From Manihot esculenta (lineage: Eukaryota > Streptophyta > Magnoliopsida > Malpighiales > Euphorbiaceae): DNA of 64,000 bases. The notes below the pieces were generated by a model. The model searched no databases, was not told where the DNA came from, and worked only from the letters and a program-made list of their open reading frames with translations. Location of the stretch: contig NC_035162.2 of NCBI RefSeq assembly GCF_001659605.2, positions 30,508,153 through 30,572,152 on the forward strand, in the 5' to 3' direction. Each line of letters begins with the position of its first letter. The stretch's first letter is position 1. Below, in pieces: positions 1 to 11,699 of this stretch. The position numbers were made by a program, and so were the translations under genes.

Positions 1-455
1 AAGGTGTAATATTTTATTTTTTTATCAAATATAAATAAAAAATTTTTTAAAAATTGATATTATATATATATATGATCAAATATAACGACACTTTTTGCTT
101 CAGAAAATGAAACAGTGTGTTCAATATTGTAGCATTTCTTAAAGAAATGATGGTCTCTATCATCACGCAATTTGTCTTCACTAATTTTTAAGACAATTTT
201 GCAGTTATAGACAGTTGCCTTGTCATCACTAATTCTTAAGATAATTATCTGAGTTCTCGACTTTTCAAAATTAAACCGTATTACAGTATTCTAGACAAAA
301 AAAGTGAATTAATTAGTCATAAAAACAAAAGTGAATTAATTAAATCATTGGCTGGTATGGATGTTGTATCACAACAGCTAATGGTAGTAGCAACAACAAG
401 AATGGCAATGTGAATGCAATGAGTTGCACCAGTGCAGTGCCTCCTTGTCATTTTG
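1..455 (-). pseudogene. Pectinesterase pseudogene, 5' remnant (copy A), split by copia
   Basis: Read on the minus strand, 344-452 matches the start of the intact PME genes (ATG, signal peptide and the stretch up to the TPIP region), and about 110-300 matches their exon 2. Most of exon 1 between these pieces is missing and the reading frame is destroyed. The start codon complement (CAT, 449-451) touches the TTTTG target-site duplication of the copia element at 456. Exons 3 and 4 would lie left of the window. A dead paralogue of the genes at 19,574 and 43,202. Confidence 0.8.
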
Positions 456-852
456 TGTTGTAAAATTAGTTTAGATTTCAAAAGATTTTATAATTGTTGA
501 AAATTTTATGGTCGTTGAAAATTTTATTTGTGAGATTTTTTGGCTGTTATAGATTTGATACTTAAATCTAATATTAAATCTGACAGTTATGGTTTTATTA
601 TCTCAAGATTTTTATAACCGCTTACAACGGCCATTTTTTCCACTATAAATAGCCTCCATTTCTACAAAGAAAGGCAATCCCATTTTTCTACTTTATTCTC
701 TCTTCTCTATGTTTTCTGCTGGGTTATAAATTAGAGATAAATTCTGTTGTCCTGATCATGGAAATTAAAAATCTGGAGGATTACAAAATAAATTCTTAAG
801 GACAGTGTTCAACACGACTCAAGTTTCATTATTTTATCCTATTTTTTCAATA
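456..852 (+). repeat. Copia 5' LTR (copy A), 397 bp
   Basis: Starts TGTTGTAAAATTAG after TSD TTTTG. A TATA box (TATAAATAG) sits near 643-652. The 3' terminus is decayed (ends TA where copy B keeps CA). It is about 175 bp shorter than its partner at 9,804-10,376. It lacks that LTR's ~120-bp duplicated promoter block and has fewer of the ~20-bp ATTTTATGGTCGTTGAA-type repeats near the left end. Confidence 0.88.
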
Positions 853-880
853 ATCTTAAAGATTTAGAAACTTTATACAA

Positions 881-3800
881 ATGAAACCAAATGTTATCAC
901 TGCCTCTCCTTCTGCACTGTCTGCTTCCAATGATATTGTCACTGCTTCTACTTCTGCTGTGCTTTCTGCCGCCACATTTTTTACTGCTGCAAATGGTGGG
1001 TCTCTTCTGCCTGTTGTTCCATATGCTAAACTTTTTCCTGACACTTCGAAGATTGAAAGTACAAACAGGAGGGAATGTAAAGCTGCAAAAGGTAAAGAGT
1101 TGGGTACAAGAGCAAACCTTGTACAAGGAAAAGTGCACAAATCAAATAGCAGGTACGAAAATAAGAAACTTGATTATAAATCTAAGTTTAATAATCCCAC
1201 CTTTAAAAAGAAAGGGCATTGTTTTGTACGTGGTAAGGGTCATCATGCACCTCAGTGTAAGAAAAGAGTGATAAATGACAATCCTTCTAAACCAAAAGTG
1301 AATTTAGTTGAAGGAGATGACATTATTGCTGCGGTCATTTCTCAAACTTTTCTTGTAGCTAATGTGCAAGAATGGGTAGTAGACTCTGGTGCTATTAGGC
1401 ATATCTGTACAAATAGAAATGCATTTAACTCCTACATTACAGTGGGGGAAGGAGAAGAACATATGTATTTAGGTGATTCTAGGACTGCGAATGTCATTGG
1501 TAAAGGGAAAGTTCTTATCAAACTCACATCTGGCAAGACCTTAGCACTTAATGAAGTACTTCATGTATCTAATATAAGAGCTAATTTAATTTCTGTAGCT
1601 TTATTGGGAAAGGCTGAGATTAAGATGTCTTTTGAATCGGATAAAATTGTACCGACTAAAAATGACATTTTTATTAGAAAAGATTATTGTAATCAAGGAC
1701 TCTTTATTTCAATATTTCTGCAATAACAAAAAAAAATGCATCTTCTTCTGCTTACTTGCTTAATTCTTTTGATTTATGGTATGCTAGATTAGGACATGTT
1801 AGTACTTCTTATATTAAAAAAAATGCAATATCTTGGTATAATATCTGGCACCAATAATACATGTTTAAATACATGTGAGATTTGTGTAGAATTTAAGTCA
1901 ACAAAAAATCATGTTCAACTATAGATAGAGAATTTGAATTGCTTTGTTTAATACATACAGACTTAGGGGATTTAAAATAAACTATGACTAGAGGTGGTAA
2001 AAAATATTATGTAACTTTTGTTGATGACTATTCTAGATATACTAAAGTATTATTGCTTAGAAACAAAGATGAAGCATTTGATATATTTCAATTATATAAA
2101 GCTGAAGTAGAAAATCAATTAAATAGGAAAATAAAAAGGATTAGACTAGATAGATGTGGAGAATATATCTTATTTAATGACTTTTGTGAAAAAGAATGAA
2201 TAATTCACCAGAATCCAGTGGAGTAGCGGAAAGAAAAAATAGAATATTAAAAGAAATAATTAATGCTTTATTAATAAGTTCCTCTTTATCGAATAACCTT
2301 TGGGGGGATGTTTTATTATCTGCTTGTTATTTACAAAATAGGATACCCTATAAGAAAACTAATAAAACACACTATGAACTTTGGAAAGGTTATATATCTA
2401 ACTTCAAATATTTAAAAGTGTGAGGATGTCTTACTAATGTAATTCTTCCTGATCCTAAGAAATGAAAAATAGGTTCAAAAACTTCTGATTGCATATTTAT
2501 AGGTTATGCTAAACATAGTACTGCATATAGATTTCTTGTTTTGAAAAGTTATGTACTTGATTGTAACACTGTAATTGAGACAAAATATGCTGAGTTTTTT
2601 GAACATATTTTTCCTTTAAAAGTTGAAAAAATTTCTCATTCACCTAATGAAGATATTTATAAAAATGATTTTGGAAATAATAATGAAGGTTTAAGAAGAA
2701 GTAAAAGACAAAGAAAAGAGAATTCTTTTGGAAATGACTTTTATACTTATCTTGTAGAAAATGAACCTTTAAGTTTTTCTGAAGCTATTAAATCTTCTGA
2801 TGCTACTTTTTAGAAAGAAGCAATTAAAGTTGAAATTGATTCTATTACTCAAAATGGTACCTGGACTTTAGTAGACTTGCCTCTAGGAGCTAAACCTATT
2901 GTTTGTAAATGGATTTTCAAAAGGAAATATAACCCAGATGGGTCAATTGAAAAGTATACAGTAAGGTTAGTAGCAAAAAGGTTTTCTCAAAAATAAAATA
3001 TAGATTATTTTGACATATTTGCTCCTATAGCTAGAATTTCTTCTATTAGAGTATTAATTGCTTTAGGTTCTATACATAAATTTGTTATTTATCAAATGGA
3101 TGTTAAAATAGATTTTTTAAATGGAGACTTGAAAGAAGAAATTTATATGGTACAACCTGATGGTTGTATTGTTTCTAGTCAAGAAAATAAAGTTTGCAAA
3201 CTTCTTAAATCATTATATGGTTTAAAACAAGCCCCCAAATAGTGGCATTAGAAATTTGACCAAGTTTTGTTGAATGATGATTTTTCCTCTATTGAAGTTG
3301 ATAAGTGTGTATATACAAAATGTATAAATGATGAATTTGTGATTATTTATTTATATGTGGATGATATGCTTATTTCTAGTATGAGTTACGATATAGTTTG
3401 TAAATCAAAAGCTTTCATTGCCTCTAAATTTGATATGAAAAATATGAGAGAGACAAATGTGATTTTGGGAGTTAGAATCATAAGGAAGAATGATAGTCTA
3501 ATGTTATCACAAGAGCATTATGTTGAGAAGCTTCTAAGGATGTTTGGACATTTCAATGTCAAACTAGTGAGTATCCCTTATGATCCTAACTATCAATTAA
3601 AGAAAAATTGAGGTGACTCTGTTGCTCAATCTGAATATGCATAGATCATTGGGAGTCTATTGCATTTAATGAATTTTCTACGACCTGATATAGCTTATGC
3701 TGTATGCAGATTAAGTAGGTATACACGTAATCCCAATGACGATCATTGCGCTGCATTAGTTAGACTAATGAAATATTTGAGAGGTACCATGAACTATGAT

Positions 3801-4301
3801 ATCTTATATAGTGGATTTTCCGCTGTATTAGAAGGATACAGTGATGCTAACTGGATTTCAGATTCATATGAGATAAAATCCACTAGTTGTTATGTATTCG
3901 CTCTAGAAGGTGGTGCAATCACATGGAAATCAACCAAACAAAATATCATTACTAAATCCACTATGGAGTCAGAGTTTATTATTCTGGAATTAGCTGGAAC
4001 TGAAGATGAGTGGCTAAGAAACTTCTTAGCAAATATTCCGTTACGAATAAAACCAACACCATCTGTATCAATGTGTTGTGATTGCCAAGCGACAATAGCC
4101 ATTGCAAAGAATAAAACTTTCAATGGTAAGAATAGACATATTCTTCTGAGACATAATGTTACTAAGCAGCTTCTCAAAGATGAAACTATTTCTATTGATT
4201 ATGTGAAGTCAGAAGTGAATTTGGCTGATCCTCTGACTAAACCTTTAGGGAGAAAACTAATAGATGAAACATCGAGGGGAATGAGACTTGAGCCAATTTG
4301 A
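881..4301 (+). pseudogene. Copia gag-pol polyprotein, degenerate (copy A)
   Basis: The gag part starts at the ATG at 881. Its first ~57 residues run straight into the region just before the zinc knuckle, so the central gag (UBN2-type) domain is missing. The knuckle reads CFVRGKGHHAPQC, with its second Cys replaced by Arg. The protease motif DSGA is at codon 168 (1,382). Integrase core fragments follow (TFVDDYSRYTKV; SSGVAERKNR near 2,220), then RT with YVDDM near 3,352 and RNase H (about 3,840-4,200) ending ADPLTKPLG. In-frame stops and frameshifts occur near 1,725, 1,978, 2,197, 2,422, 2,463, 2,811, 2,995, 3,240, 3,609 and 3,642. It cannot make a working polyprotein. Confidence 0.9.
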
Positions 4302-4403
4302 AATTAACAGTGATGGAAACCCAACCTTTGTGATTAGAGATCCCATGAAAAAGGTTCATATGGATAATAACTAGTCACTTGTTATTTCTGCTAGCACTAT
4401 TTA

Positions 4404-5755
4404 TGATGAGTTGCAAAACTCACAATTTTTTACTCATTTAATTCCTTGATTTTACTGTAATTTTGATATAAATATTTAATTTTAATTTGAATTTAATTTT
4501 GGGAAGGGTTGTGAGTAGAAGTTGAGAAAAGAAAGAAAAAAAGGCTAAATTAAATGATTTTTTATATTGAGAGGCTACAACCTTGACCAAACCTATAGCC
4601 CAAGGCGATGGAGAGATAAGATAGATTTTGTCACCTAAGCAAGGATAAGATCAGTTTCAAATGGGTCAAGTTAAATCAAACTCAATCAGATGAGGATAAA
4701 GATGAGATTAGGATAGAGATAAGATATGAATAATATATTTTATTTTAAATTATTAAGTTTTATCTTTTTGTGCCTATATAAAGACTCCTACTATTAAACC
4801 TAGGGCATCATATTCTACCTCTCACTCTCATTTCCTCTCTTGCTGCCCCGACCTTTTTCTCCATCTTCTTTTCTTCTTCTTCTTTTCCTTTTGCTTAATT
4901 TTTATAATTTTATTATGGCCATGAGTGGCTAAACCATTTATTTTCAGTTGAAGGTTAAATTAATTTGAGGTTTATTCAAGTTGTGAGGTTATGCACTACA
5001 ATTCTTTTCATCTTATTTCTATTTTTTGTCAATTTCTGGTTTCGAGGAGCAACACCTCCATTGTTGTTTTCTTCAGAATTCAAGAGGCCTATTGAATCTC
5101 TTGGAAAAACAACTTATAGCGAATTAATCTAATTAAATCCGTAATTATTTAATTGGGTTAATAATAAGTAGGGATTAACATATTAATTTATGTTAAGAAA
5201 TTGACAGATTTGATTTAAATAAAACACGTATTTTTATTGATCAAGTTTGGGTTCTTCTCTCTTAATGCAGTTGACTAATTAAATCTACACGCGTGTTGGG
5301 GTTGTTAGTTAACTAGGAATTAATTTAAGCGCGAAGCGGATTAATTTATTCATAAGGAAAAATTGGTGGGATTCGCGTGTTTGATCACTATAACCAAATA
5401 ATAAATAATAAAATGAATTATTTTTTTAATAAATGATCAACTGCAGAACACCTCAATTTGATTACCTTCAGCTGAAAGTTTTAATTAATTATTTGTTTCT
5501 CAATTTTCAATTACATTATTTATTTTTTTCCTTTAAGTTTATTTTTATTGGCTTGCCCAAGACAATACTACTTTCATTAAAAAATTCTCTTCTTCTCACT
5601 TTTTATATTAAATTACTCTTCTATTTCAAATTGGTCATCTAAATTAAACAGGATTAAGGTCTCTATGGGATCGATACTCACTTACCCTGTCTACAAGTTC
5701 TTATCAATCAAGAAAAGGGAAGTAAATTTTAAATTGACGGATTCGATACCCGTCG
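4404..5755 (+). mobile_element. Solo LTR, 1.35-kb TGATG family, first (copy A)
   Basis: A 1,352-bp unit beginning TGATGAGTTG and ending ACCCGTCG (family end CATCA), flanked by the 5-bp duplication ATTTA at 4,399-4,403 and 5,756-5,760. It contains a TATA box (CCTATATAAAG, about 4,770-4,785) and T/C-rich leader-like sequence. There is no coding capacity. A second member is at 6,020. Because each has its own TSD and unrelated flanks, they are separate insertions, not the two LTRs of one element. The superfamily of the parent is not evident. Confidence 0.88.
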
Positions 5756-6019
5756 ATTTATCATTGTCCCTTCCTATGGTGTGAGAAGTGCTAGACTACA
5801 TTAATGAGAGGATGAGATGAAAGCTCTTAAAGATATTCATATCCCTTATGGGTGGTGTATAAATTGCAATATATACTTGATGATATCACCTATATAATTG
5901 TGAAGTGGGGCCACTTCTATGAGATTGTGGCATAATCTCTAGAGCACGTATTAACTACCAGGCGCGCACATGGCCTATTAGCGCAAAACAGTGCTGACAA
6001 CAAGATTTGTGGAGGGTTA
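5756..6019 (+). other. Copia 3' noncoding island between two solo LTRs (copy A)
   Basis: Removing the solo LTRs at 4,404-5,755 and 6,020-9,606 joins this 264-bp piece cleanly to the end of the copia pol (…CACTATTTA) and to the copia 3' end at 9,607. It is host-element 3' noncoding DNA, not the internal region of a 3-kb element. No ORF of note. Copy B has the same island at 29,541-29,804. Confidence 0.8.
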
Positions 6020-6858
6020 TGATGAGTTGTAAAACTCACAATTTTTTTCCCATTTAATTCTATGATTTTACTATAATTTTGATATAAGTATTTAATTTTA
6101 ATTTGAATTTGATTTTGGACAGGTTATTGAGCAGAAGTTGAGAAAAGGAAGAAAAAATGCTGAATTAAAGGATTTTTTATACTGGGAGGCTACAACTTTG
6201 ACCAAACCTGTAGCACAAGGAGATGGGGAGATAAGATAGATTTTGCCACCTAATCAAGGATAAGATCAGCTTCAAATGGGTCAAGTTGAATCAAACTCAA
6301 TAAGATTAGGATAGAGATAAGATAGAAGGAGTAGATTTTATTTTAAATTATTAAGTTTTATCTTTTTGTGCCTATATAAAGGCCCCTAGCATTAAACCTA
6401 GGGAAGCATATTCTACCTCTCACTCTCATTTCCTCTCTTGCTGCCTCCCACTCTCTTCTCCATTTTTTTATTCTTCTTTTGCTTAGTTGTTATAATTTTA
6501 TTATGGCCATGAGTGGCTAAACAATTATTTTTCAGTTGAAGGTTAAATTAAATTGAAGTTTGTTCAAGTTGTGAGGTTATACACTTTAATTCTATTCATC
6601 CTATTTCTATTTTCTATTAATTTCTGAATTCAAGCAACACCACCTCCATTGTTGTTTTCTTGAGAATTCAAGGGCCCATTGAATCTCTTGATAAGACAAC
6701 ATATTGCTAATTAATCTAATTAAATTCGTAATTGTTTAATTGGGTTAATAACAAGTAGCAATTAATATATTAATTTATATTAAGAAATTAGTACATTTGA
6801 TTTAAATAAAATGCGTGTTTTTATTGATCGAGTTTGGGTTTTTCTCTCTTAATGCAGT

Positions 6859-9117
6859 TGTAACGATCCCAAAATGGACCGTCACCGGCGCTAGAATTCA
6901 GATCGGCTTAAGGCCGCCAGAACCCGTAGCAAGCCTGCTATACTCTCTGTGTACCTGTAAATCTCATACATGATCATACATTTTCTGTGAAAATAAAAAC
7001 TCTTTTCTGAACCAAAGCTTAACCTGTGCATACACTATCTCTGTAATCTGTACTCTGTACCCCTGACTAGAGCTTGCTCTAGATGGGTTAACTCATACCT
7101 GTTAAGCCTAGTCTTTCACATACTCTGTAACACATATACATATACAGATCATGTACATAACAAAAGATTTACAACACAAAAATAACTAAGTCAAGCACAA
7201 CTTTAACTGTAGACACAACTAGTACATCTCTTTAATATTACATGTCCACTCTAAGCTATTACAAATCTCTTCTCTTTTCCTGTACTCTGCTGGACTTCCC
7301 CTGTAGACTGTACACTGAACCTGCAAGACTGGGGTTAAGGGAGTGGGATGAGCTCTATAGCCCAGTGAGTAGAACAGTAAAACAAATCATTAAAACATGA
7401 TCGTATGGAATGCATCATATCACAGACAATCCACTTCAAAGGTAAACCTGTCACCACATAGTCCCGGTAGCTCTGTGCCAGGGCGTAGAATCGAGCACCT
7501 GGTCTTCTTGTCATATATGTATACGTGTATATAACACCTGTGTACTTACCATTGCCAGGGCGTAGTCAAAGGCTCCTGGACTTTTCTATATCTGTCAGGG
7601 CGTAGTCAAAGGCTCCTGGACTTCTCTATACCTGCCAGGGCGTAGTCAAAGGCTCCTAGACTTCTCTCAAAGACTATTGGATCATTCAGCATTTACCCAC
7701 ATCAAAAAATAACTATGCAATGCAACATATTCATGGATTCTAATGCAATCAACCTACTGCATACTTATGATGCATGACATAATGCTAAAACATTCCATTG
7801 CTCAATTCAAAGAATTCAGTTTAGTTCCACTCACCTCTGGCTATCTGGACTGACTCTGCAGGCGCTGTAAACTCTGGAGCAGTACTCACTGTTACTCTCT
7901 CTGGTTCCTCTGGTCTGTGTAGGCACAGATAAACTTAAATGAGGGACCAAACTAGCTTATGCACAACGCTATTAAACTCCCCAAGAATCCCCGTAAACTC
8001 ACTCAAACATCCCTGCAAAGCATGCAAAAGAAGGCTGGACAGGACACTTTCGGCGGCAGGTTCGGCGGCCGAAAGTCCTCTCCAGATCCGAAACTCAAGC
8101 ACCTTCGGCGGCCGAATCTCTACTTTCGGCAGCCGAACCCTTTTGGGGGCCAGTTTCGGGGGCTGAAATGCACTCTAGAGACGAAAGTCTCTAACCTTCG
8201 GCGGCACCTTCGGCAGCCGAAACTCTACTCCAGAGCCTAAAGTCCAAAGGCTCGGGGGCAAGCTTAGGCAACCAAAGCCACCTCCTCAGCACATTCGGCG
8301 GCCGAACCATTCTTCGGCGGCCGAAGCTGGGTTTATCAGCAAGGCAGAACCTTGCTCTGCCTCACGCCAAACTACACCAATCTTCCTCCAACTCAAACAC
8401 CTCAATTCCTCAACATGCATACACCCAAGTATATGCTCAAAGGGGTCAAAACCTACTTAAAAACCCCAACAACAACAAAGCATAACACAGAAACAAGTTT
8501 TTCTCACAAACTCATTAAAACCTCTCTTTTTACCCTAATCATGCAACTCTCTCCCAAAACCTCATAACACCTTCAGAAATCATGAACACAAGTTCAGGAT
8601 CTTCACTTACCTTTTGAAACCAAGAAGATGAACAATCCTAACGTCGAGTTTTGAAGCAACTCTCCTTCAAACTCTCCAAACGTCAAAATCTCAAGTGTTT
8701 AGCTCAAAACCTTCAAAATACCATAAAAATCAATCAAATCTTTGCATGAGGTAATGAAAATATGAAGAAAACTAAAGAAGGACAGGGTCTCACCTCAGAA
8801 AGTGAAAGAAACGGCAAAGCTTACCCTTTCAACCGACTGAGGGCCTTTTATAGGTGGCTGGCCAGACCACCTTCGGCAGCCTAATGTGAAACCAAAAGCC
8901 ATGCATGTTCGGCGGCCGAATGTCACCTTCGGCAGCCGAACCTGGCTTTTCTGCCTTGGTTCTTTTCTTTCAAACACTTGGTTCCTTTTAACTGAAAAAC
9001 ATGAAAACATACCATGACTTGAGAAAAACATAACTCTTACCTTTCTAGAGAATTCCGACATCCTAGATTCCACCGGACGACAGGAATTCCGGTGCTGGAC
9101 TCGCTCCGGGTATTACA
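6859..9117 (-). mobile_element. Chromovirus solo LTR nested in a solo LTR (copy A only)
   Basis: A 2,259-bp unit reading TGTAACGATCCC…GGGTATTACA, the reverse complement of the chromovirus LTR at 50,053-52,269 (which begins TGTAATACC and ends GGTCGTTACA). It is flanked by TSD GCAGT at 6,854-6,858 and 9,118-9,122. It carries several TTCGGC(G/C)GCCGAA palindromes, the 40-bp minisatellite and the TATA region (complement of CCTATAAAAGG near 8,850). It is absent from the same position in copy B, so it arrived after the A/B duplication. The apparent short ORFs inside come from repeat sequence. Confidence 0.92.
7552..7670 (-). repeat. 40-bp LTR minisatellite, three units
   Basis: Three near-identical 40-bp units (the motif CGTAGTCAAAGGCTCCT recurs at 7,561, 7,601 and 7,641) inside the chromovirus solo LTR. 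The same array occurs in the other family LTRs, for example at 51,471-51,590. It is part of the LTR rather than an independent locus. Confidence 0.9.
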
Positions 9118-9803
9118 GCAGTTGACTAATTAAATCTACACGCGTGTTGGGGTTGTTAATTATCTAGGAATTAATTTAAGCGCGAAGCGGATTAATTTAT
9201 TCATAAGAAAGAATTGGTGGGATTCGCGTGTTTGACCACTATAACCAAACAATATATAATAATATGAAATATTTTTTTCTAACCAATGATCAACTGCAAA
9301 ATACCTCAATTTGATTACCTTCAGCTGAAAGTTTTTTAATTATTTGTTTCTTCAATTTCAATTCCATTATTTATTATTTTTCTTTTAACTTTATTTTTTT
9401 GGCTTGCACAAGCCAAAATCACTTTTATCAAAAAATTCTCTTCTTCTCACTTTTCGTATTAAACTACTCTTCTATTTCAAATTGGTCATTTAAATTAAAC
9501 AGGGTTAAGGTCTTTTTAGGATCGATACTCACTTACCCTATCTACAAGTTCTTATCAATCAAGAAAAGGGAAATAAATTTTAAATTGATGGATTCGTCAC
9601 CCATCATGTTATGAGATTGATGGGATATTAGCATACAAAAAAAGAGTGTTTGGTTTATAGAAATAAAATTTTAACCAATTACTTTGTATGTTAAGTCTTA
9701 TTAATCTAGGTCTGGTTCATAGTCCAAAAGATACCAGATTCGAAACATATACACTAAATTTTTAAATCTAGCAATGAAAAATCTTTTGAAATATGTGGGG
9801 GAT

Positions 9804-10376
9804 TGTTGTAAAATTAGTTTAGATTTTAAAAGGTTTTATGGTCGTTGAAGATTTTATGGTCATTAAAGATTTTATGGTTGTTAACGATTTTATGGTCATT
9901 GAAGATTTTATTTGTGAGATTTTTTTGCTGTTACAGATTTGATATTTAAATCTAATATTAAATCTGACCGTTATGATTTTATTATCTCAAGATTTTTATA
10001 AACGGTTACAATGACCTTTTTTTTTCTTACTATAAATAGCCTCCATTTTTACAAAGATTTGATATTTAAATCTAATATTAAATCTGACCGTTATGATTTT
10101 ATTATCTCAAGATTTTTATAACCGCTTACAACGACTATTTTTTTTACTATAAATAGCCTCCATTTTTACAAAGAAAGGCAATCCCATTTTTCTACTTTAT
10201 TCTATTTTCTCTATGTTTTCTGCTGGGTTATAAATTAGAAATAAATTCTTATTGTCCTTATCCTGAAAATTAAATCTCATAAAAACATGTTTAATCCTGG
10301 AGGATTACAAAATAAATCCTTAAGGATAGTGTTTAACATGATTCAGGTTTTATTATTTTATCCTATTTTCCCAACA
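9804..10376 (+). repeat. Copia 3' LTR (copy A) with duplicated promoter block
   Basis: A 573-bp LTR beginning TGTTGTAAAATTAG directly after a purine-rich tract and ending CCAACA before TSD TTTTG. A block of about 120 bp (from GATTTGATATTTAAATC, at 9,936 and again at 10,056) is tandemly duplicated and carries two TATA boxes (10,031-10,039 and 10,148-10,156). Four ~20-bp ATTTTATGGTC(G/A)TT repeats lie near the left end. The 5' LTR has a single promoter block. Confidence 0.9.
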
Positions 10377-10381
10377 TTTTG

Positions 10382-11676
10382 TTGTTGCTTCTTTCGGTTA
10401 ATTTATTTGCGCAGGGTTTTATAGGTGATTGTTTGCTTTTCCCTCCCATTCATACAACTAAATTTAGAAAAACTTCCAAAGTGTACTCGTCTTTGCCTTA
10501 AAAATGTAAAATCTATATCTCTTCCTTTGTTTTTTCAGTTATGAGTCTTTCTATGTTTCTTTCAGTATTCATGTGAATAGTTCATTTGACCAAATTTATA
10601 GGATCTGTCCATCAAAATGAAACAAATAGTTTAAATTAAGGGGGTGATTCTAATCATAAAGTTTCTTAGTTATAAAAAATATTTATACTTATTTAAAATT
10701 ATTTAAGCATCCAAAATCTACTAGCCTGATTAATATTGATTCATGTCGAATGGACTCAATGAAGAGATGTAAAACACTCTTTCCTAAATTTTAAAAGTAG
10801 TCCATATTCAAAATTCGAACTTGAAAGTATTAATTAAGACAAAAGAAACCGTGCCACCTCGAGCGATAAGCATAAAACATTTTATATTTATATAAATTAA
10901 ACGTGACATCATAAACGGTTAGATCAGTAATCGTGACACTTATAATATTCCGACAACAATAAGCATGAACCGTACAAAATAGCTATGACTTTCTTGCTAT
11001 CATGTCTAAAGCCGCTAAATATATTGTCCAAGAATCTCATTCTAAGATCTTTGCTAAAATATATTTCTCTTTTGTATACCTATATTTTCTTGCTTCCCAT
11101 GAATTTTGCAATTATGGAACAACAAATAAGTTTAACCTATTATTAATCATATCCATTTCTAAACTAATTTTTAATAATTTGTAAGTTCAATTGAAATAAA
11201 AATATATTTCACAAAATTTCAAATTAATTAATTCCTTTTCTTTCAATTTTTTTTGTTTGAAGTGAGTTTTTAATTGATTTATTTTAAATTAGAAAATTAG
11301 AAAAAAATAATAAATTGAATTTTTGTGAAATTAATAACTTCAAAGAGAGGATTAGGAAAGCTTTTGTTTGTTTTCAAAATAGAGAAAAGCATAAGCCATT
11401 CTCAAGATCACCACTTTCTATTTTATGTTTAAATAATTTAAGTGTTTTTTTTTTTTTTTTTTTGTGATAGGCATTGGGGAAGATATTTAGATATGTCTTA
11501 TCAATATTTTCAGTAATTGGTGGCCAATAATTTAAATATTTGATTGATTGAGATTATCATGTCATCTTATAAACAAACCTTTTATTTGATATGATTCACT
11601 TTATAAAAAAAAAATAATTGAATTATAATAAAATTACGTATGATTTTATTTTCTTATTTTAAAAAATAAAAATGTT
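10382..11676. other. AT-rich flank upstream of PME pseudogene, no gene
   Basis: Noncoding DNA that was upstream of the PME pseudogene before the copia insertion; the same sequence occurs at 33,844-35,165 and, in the unoccupied locus, at 45,607-48,590. The first ~100 bp resembles the 5' flank of the intact PME genes. It contains long A/T runs, including a T-run near 11,441-11,463. A 60-codon ATG frame at 11,002-11,184 recurs in all copies but has no recognisable domain and is AT-driven. Confidence 0.6.
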
Positions 11677-11699
11677 TTAAGTAGGAAATAAATTTATTC

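Larger units (their letters stand above)
6020..9606 (+). mobile_element. Solo LTR, TGATG family, second (copy A), interrupted
   Basis: About 1.33 kb of LTR sequence in two parts (6,020-6,858 and 9,118-9,606), starting TGATGAGTTG and ending CACCCATCA. It is flanked by TGTTA on the right (9,607-9,611) and GGTTA on the left (6,015-6,019). Copy B keeps TGTTA on both sides, which shows that the left TSD here has one substitution. It is interrupted after GCAGT by the chromovirus solo LTR at 6,859-9,117. Confidence 0.87.
456..10376 (+). mobile_element. Ty1/copia LTR retrotransposon, defective (copy A)
   Basis: Bounded by LTRs at 456-852 and 9,804-10,376, beginning TGTTGTAAAATT and ending CCCAACA. 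It is flanked by the 5-bp target-site duplication TTTTG (451-455 and 10,377-10,381). The domain order protease, integrase, RT, RNase H is that of Ty1/copia. A purine-rich tract (GTGGGGGA, about 9,795-9,802) precedes the 3' LTR. No canonical initiator-Met primer-binding site follows the 5' LTR. The polyprotein has many stops. The long 3' noncoding part hosts two solo LTRs, one of which hosts a third, so under half of the length is the original element. Confidence 0.93.

Noticed and set aside
839..1140. Minus-strand frames antisense to copia gag (also 22,758-23,059)
   Set aside because: They mirror the gag coding sequence; no independent support.
4404..9606. One LTR retrotransposon with 1.35-kb LTRs and a 264-bp interior
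   Set aside because: Each LTR has its own TSD, and the interior is the copia 3' noncoding region.
11002..11184. A 60-codon ATG frame recurring in all three copies (also 34,465-34,647 and 47,896-48,120)
   Set aside because: Recurrence is explained by the duplication itself. Composition is AT-driven, there is no domain, and the C-terminus differs between copies.
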